Shown here: positions 13,454 to 16,210 of the stretch, one piece after another
Layout of the letters: each line of letters opens with the position of its first letter
Position numbering within the stretch: the stretch's first letter is position 1
Assembly: GCA_040902705.1 (NCBI GenBank)
Contig: JBBDWT010000176.1
Span: forward strand, 1 to 16,210
Direction: 5' to 3'
Source of the DNA: DATBSK01 sp040902705
GTDB taxonomy: Bacteria > Actinomycetota > Acidimicrobiia > IMCC26256 > PALSA-555
Length of the DNA: 16,210 nt
Made by a program: the position numbers and the translations under genes
The notes under the pieces: model-generated
What the model was told of the DNA's origin: nothing
What the model saw: only the letters and a program-made list of their open reading frames with translations
The model's database searches: none

Positions 13454-14788
13454 ATGAGACGCAAAGTGTGGATCGCCACGGCGGCCATCGTCGTCATCGT
13501 GACGGCTATGAGCTCGCCCGTCGCGGGCGCTCAGACCGACGGCGAGAAGCCCACCGCAACCGAGATCGGGGTCACGGCGGACGAGATCCGGATCGCGGTC
13601 GTCGCCGACGTCGACAACCAGTTCGCACCGGGCGTCTTCCAGGGTTCGGTCGACGGCGTCAAGGGCTGGGCGAAGTTCGTCAACGCCAACGGGGGCCTGG
13701 CCGGCCGCAAGGTGGTCGTCGACTTCATCGATTCGAAGCTGTCGGCGGACGACGCTCGCAACGCGATGATCAAGGCGTGCGACGAGGACTTCGCCCTCGT
13801 CGGCACCACTGCGGCATTCCTCAACAACGTCGACGACGTGGTGGGTTGCGTCGACCAAGCCGGAGAAGCGACCGGCATCCCGGATCTCGCGGTCGTCGTG
13901 CCCGAGCTCGCGCAGCAGTGCTCGCCGGTGACCTACGCGCTCAATCCGCCGGCGATCATCTGTTCGACGATGGACGAGCACCCCCAGACCTATCAGGGCA
14001 ACGTCGGCCGTGCCTTCTACTACCAGAAGGAGTTCGGCAAGGACCTCCACGGCGGATACCTCTTCTCGGGAGACCTCAAGTCGGCGGAGAACGCCAACCG
14101 CGGGACGATGACCCAGATGCAGGACGCGGGTTCCGGCATCGCGCAGGACTTCGAGGCTCTGGTGTCGGCCGTGTCACCGCAGAGCGCGTACACGCCGCTC
14201 GTGCGCCAGCTCCAGGACCACTCTTCCAACTACGCACAGAGCGGGAGCTCGTTCAATACGACCGTGCTGCTGCGCAAGGAGGCGAAGCTCGTCGGTCTCG
14301 ACGACGCGGACTTCATCTGGGACTGCACGCTCCAGTGCTACGACCGAAATCTGATCGAGCAAGGCGGCGACGACGTCGAAGGACAGTATGTGTCGACCCT
14401 CTTCCTGCCATTCGAGGACGCACGCACCAACCAGACGCTGGCCGACTTCCTGAAGTACACGGGCCGGGACAATGCCGACGGGTACGCGATTCAGGCGTAC
14501 GCCTTGGGCCTGCTCTTCAACCAGGCGGTCGAGCAGATCGTGGAGGCCGACGGAGCCAACGGCCTGACGCGCCAGGCACTGTTCGAGCAGCTCGACACCG
14601 TCAACGACTTCGACGCCGGTGGGATGATCGGCACGACCGACGTCGCGGACCACGCGACTACGCCGTGCTATGTGCTGACGCAGGTTCGAGACGGCAAGTT
14701 CGTCCGCGTGCATCCGAAGAAGAAGGGGACGTTCGACTGCAAACCTCGAAACGTCCTCGAGATCGAGCTCGACCTCATCAAGGGTTGA
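13454..14788 (+). CDS. Secreted ABC-type substrate-binding protein, Leu/Ile/Val-binding-like
   Basis: A 444-residue protein with an N-terminal Sec signal: MRRK, a hydrophobic core (about residues 5-20), and a signal peptidase I site AGA at 24-26. The mature part has the type I periplasmic-binding fold pattern: EIRIAVVADVDNQFAPGVFQG, then GVKGWAKFVNANGGLAGRKV, as in branched-chain amino acid/amide-type receptors. No lipobox Cys follows the signal, unusual for a binding protein that must stay near a Gram-positive membrane. Eight Cys (109, 132, 156, 170, 291, 295, 405, 429) could form disulfides outside the cell. ATG 13454 has AGGAGG (13443-13448) 5 bases upstream; an ATG at 13400 lies inside the operator and is rejected. 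No permease or ATPase gene is nearby. Driven by promoter copy B, it probably captures the cluster's substrate or an intermediate. Ligand unknown. Confidence 0.9.
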   Translation: MRRKVWIATAAIVVIVTAMSSPVAGAQTDGEKPTATEIGVTADEIRIAVVADVDNQFAPGVFQGSVDGVKGWAKFVNANGGLAGRKVVVDFIDSKLSADDARNAMIKACDEDFALVGTTAAFLNNVDDVVGCVDQAGEATGIPDLAVVVPELAQQCSPVTYALNPPAIICSTMDEHPQTYQGNVGRAFYYQKEFGKDLHGGYLFSGDLKSAENANRGTMTQMQDAGSGIAQDFEALVSAVSPQSAYTPLVRQLQDHSSNYAQSGSSFNTTVLLRKEAKLVGLDDADFIWDCTLQCYDRNLIEQGGDDVEGQYVSTLFLPFEDARTNQTLADFLKYTGRDNADGYAIQAYALGLLFNQAVEQIVEADGANGLTRQALFEQLDTVNDFDAGGMIGTTDVADHATTPCYVLTQVRDGKFVRVHPKKKGTFDCKPRNVLEIELDLIKG

Positions 14789-14797
14789 CACCGTTTC

Positions 14798-15625
14798 ATG
14801 GTCACAACGCGTCAAACCGCACTCGTGACCGGCGCGTCGCGCGGCATAGGCAAGGCAACCGCGGTCGCGCTCGCATGCGCGGGCTTCGACGTCGCGATCA
14901 CGGCACGAACCGTCCACGAGGGCGAGGGGATCGACGACTCGGACGCCGAGCACCGCAGCGTTCCCGGCAGCCTCAAGACGACCGCCGCGCTCGTCGAGGA
15001 AGCCGGCACGAGGGCGCTGTCGATTCCCATGGACCTCATGGACCGCCCGTCGATCCACCTCGCGGCGGAGCGCGTCATCGACGAGTGGGGCGGGATCGAC
15101 GTCCTCGTGAACAACGCGATCCACACCGGCCCCGGCAGCATGCTCGCATTCGACGAGACCACGGTGGAGATGGTCGAGACCAAGCTGTCGGCCAACGTCG
15201 TGGCGCAGGTAGTCCTGTTGAAGGCCGTGCTCCCGCAGATGGTCTCGCGCGGCTCGGGAAGGGTGGTCTGCGTGACCTCGGCAGCGGCGATCACCGATCC
15301 GCCCGCACCACCCGGTGAGGGCGGATGGGGTCTTGCCTACGCGATGTCCAAGGGCGCGTTCCACCGAATCGCGCCCAACCTCACCGTCGAGTATCCGACC
15401 TTGGCTTTCTTCAACCTCGAGCCGGGGTTCGTGCAGACCGAGCGTGTGATCGAGAACGCCACCGCCCTCGGACTCGAGGGTCGCTACCCCGGCGCTCCGC
15501 CATCGGTGCCCGCCTCGGTGATCGCCTGGCTCGCCTCGTCACCGGACGCGATCGAGCTGAATGGTCAGATGATCACCGCGCAGAGGTTCGCCAAGGACCG
15601 CGGTCTCCACGAGAAGTGGTGGTGA
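14798..15625 (+). CDS. Short-chain dehydrogenase/reductase (SDR 3), atypical
   Basis: A 275-residue SDR with TGASRGIG at 11-18, NNAI in place of NNAG, and Tyr181/Lys185 in YAMSK. The likely catalytic Ser161 is 20 residues before the Tyr, against the usual 12-14, because of an inserted loop DPPAPPGEGGWG. About 12 extra residues (VHEGEGIDDSDAEHRSVPG region, roughly 39-57) also follow the second beta strand. The ITARTV sequence there carries Arg at the place that often selects NADP(H). The C-terminus ends LHEKWW. ATG 14798 is 9 nt after the binding-protein stop with only a weak AAGGG at 14780-14784, so it is probably translated by coupling within the promoter B operon. A loop insertion next to the catalytic Tyr suggests a bulky or unusual substrate, but this is inference. 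Confidence 0.9.
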   Translation: MVTTRQTALVTGASRGIGKATAVALACAGFDVAITARTVHEGEGIDDSDAEHRSVPGSLKTTAALVEEAGTRALSIPMDLMDRPSIHLAAERVIDEWGGIDVLVNNAIHTGPGSMLAFDETTVEMVETKLSANVVAQVVLLKAVLPQMVSRGSGRVVCVTSAAAITDPPAPPGEGGWGLAYAMSKGAFHRIAPNLTVEYPTLAFFNLEPGFVQTERVIENATALGLEGRYPGAPPSVPASVIAWLASSPDAIELNGQMITAQRFAKDRGLHEKWW

Positions 15626-16154
15626 GCCGAGCCGACGCGGGCGACACAGCGTCGCCGTGCGGTAGCCGGTCGTGTGGAGCCGGCCACGATTCGCATTACA
15701 ACCGGTTACCGTGACCGACGCTGAGCTCGCAATCGAACACTGCAAGACCTGAGTTCAGGCGCCGCGCGCCGACCTCCTGCGAAGCGATCCCTGCTCGATC
15801 CCTACCTGCCTTCGTCCGGGACCACCTGTGCCCTTCTCGCACCCCGGGCCCGAGCGCGTGCTTGCTCTCTGACACGCGCCGAGGTCGTCATTGCGCCAGG
15901 GACCCGGCCAAGCCGATCGATGGCCGGAGTCCCATCTGGCACGCCAGCACCTCCATTGATCGCGCACACGGCTTACGGGGTCGTCAGTCAGAACGCGCGC
16001 GCAGAGGTGCGACTCGCTGACCTGCGCCTTCGCGAGAGCACGAGTTCCGAAATGACCATGAAGAGAGTGGTTCCGGCGCGTTGATTGCCAACTGGATTGA
16101 CAACTCGCGCCTCGGGGGTTGGGACGCCTCGCGAGAAGCTCTGACCTGCGGAAA
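15626..16154. other. Gene-free region between SDR 3 and tRNA-Arg
   Basis: These 529 bp contain no frame with recognisable motifs on either strand. The minus-strand frames that read out of the tRNA give peptides typical of translated tRNA ends and are not genes. Near the left end there is a GGCGAC/GTCGCC hairpin (15640-15656), a looser GCCGG/CCGGC pair (15665-15669 and 15680-15684), and the 8-bp palindrome AACCGGTT (15700-15707). On the minus strand the region is the 3' flank of the tRNA. No integrase, direct repeat of the tRNA end or transposase remnant was found. Confidence 0.6.
15640..15656 (+). terminator. Possible transcription terminator hairpin after SDR 3
   Basis: A perfect 6-bp stem GGCGAC/GTCGCC with a 5-base loop ACAGC begins 14 bases after the SDR 3 stop. 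No T tract follows, so it is not a canonical intrinsic terminator, though actinobacterial hairpins without T tracts can act as terminators. Position after the last gene of the block is the main support. Confidence 0.3.
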
Positions 16155-16210
16155 TGGCGCCCTCGGCAGGACTCGAACCTGCGCACACGGCTCCGGAGGC
16201 CGATGCTCTA
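16155..16210 (-). tRNA. tRNA-Arg(CCG), 3' portion (partial)
   Basis: The minus strand from the right edge reads the end of the D arm (AGAGC), an anticodon arm with loop CTCCGGA (16198-16192, anticodon CCG at 16196-16194), then a T arm GCAGG-TTCGAGT-CCTGC (16182-16166). These are followed by the acceptor 3' strand CGAGGGC, discriminator G and an encoded CCA (16157-16155). The gene is cut in the D arm by the window edge. It decodes CGG arginine codons. Anticodon-stem position 27-43 is a U-U mismatch, the other four pairs being Watson-Crick. Confidence 0.93.

Noticed and set aside
14785..14790. TTGACA before SDR 3 as a -35 element
   Set aside because: A -10 at 16-18 bp would lie inside the SDR 3 coding sequence and no TANNNT is there; the hexamer overlaps the binding-protein stop codon by chance.
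13450..15318. 622-codon plus-strand frame across the binding protein and SDR 3
   Set aside because: Arg/Gly-rich out-of-frame shadow of two genes with clear motifs in another frame.
15755..16188. Minus-strand ORFs running out of the tRNA
   Set aside because: Their first residues are the translated 3' end of tRNA-Arg, a known artefact; the rest has no recognisable motif.
1..16210. CRISPR arrays, insertion sequences, integrases or rRNA
   Set aside because: No regularly spaced repeats, transposase motifs, terminal inverted repeats or rRNA sequence were seen on either strand.

Overview
The window is high-GC DNA with strong G/C preference at third codon positions. Its gene content (several cytochromes P450, FadE-type acyl-CoA dehydrogenase, SDRs, TetR regulators, a Leu/Ile/Val-type binding protein) fits an actinobacterium, perhaps Acidimicrobiia or a mycobacterial relative. 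That assignment is inference from style; there is no rRNA or other taxonomic marker.

Region 1 (1-8314, all + strand) reads as one operon of seven genes with short gaps or overlaps: a tandem-domain TetR regulator cut by the left edge, P450, acyl-CoA dehydrogenase, a second P450, aldehyde dehydrogenase, alpha/beta hydrolase and an amidohydrolase-2 family enzyme. It looks like an oxidative catabolic pathway for a hydrophobic substrate (alicyclic, terpenoid or steroid-like). The substrate cannot be read from sequence. No CoA ligase, hydratase, thiolase, ferredoxin or ferredoxin reductase is present, so it must rely on genes elsewhere. A 384-bp gap follows, with at most one small doubtful ORF.

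Region 2 (8625-15625) is a second accessory block: SDR and MDR reductase (+), a convergent P450 (-), a divergent SDR followed by a TetR regulator (+), a secreted binding protein and a third SDR (+). What unites it is a promoter cassette found three times (8625-8653 +, 11834-11806 -, 13385-13413 +). Each has a -35 TTGAC(G/C), a -10 TACCTT exactly 17 bp away, and a spacer holding an invariant imperfect palindrome TAAGGA-N4-TGCTTA whose four central bases differ each time. Similarity continues through the 5' leader to the ribosome-binding site. This is the architecture of a TetR-type repressor operator, and the 12723-13388 TetR lies between two of the copies. I regard it as a small, probably undescribed local regulon and as the main discovery of the window. 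In two copies an ATG inside the operator opens an in-frame extension, so naive start calling places the gene start inside the promoter.

Region 3 (15626-16210) is a 529-bp stretch with no convincing protein gene, then the 3' part of a tRNA-Arg(CCG) on the minus strand running off the right edge.
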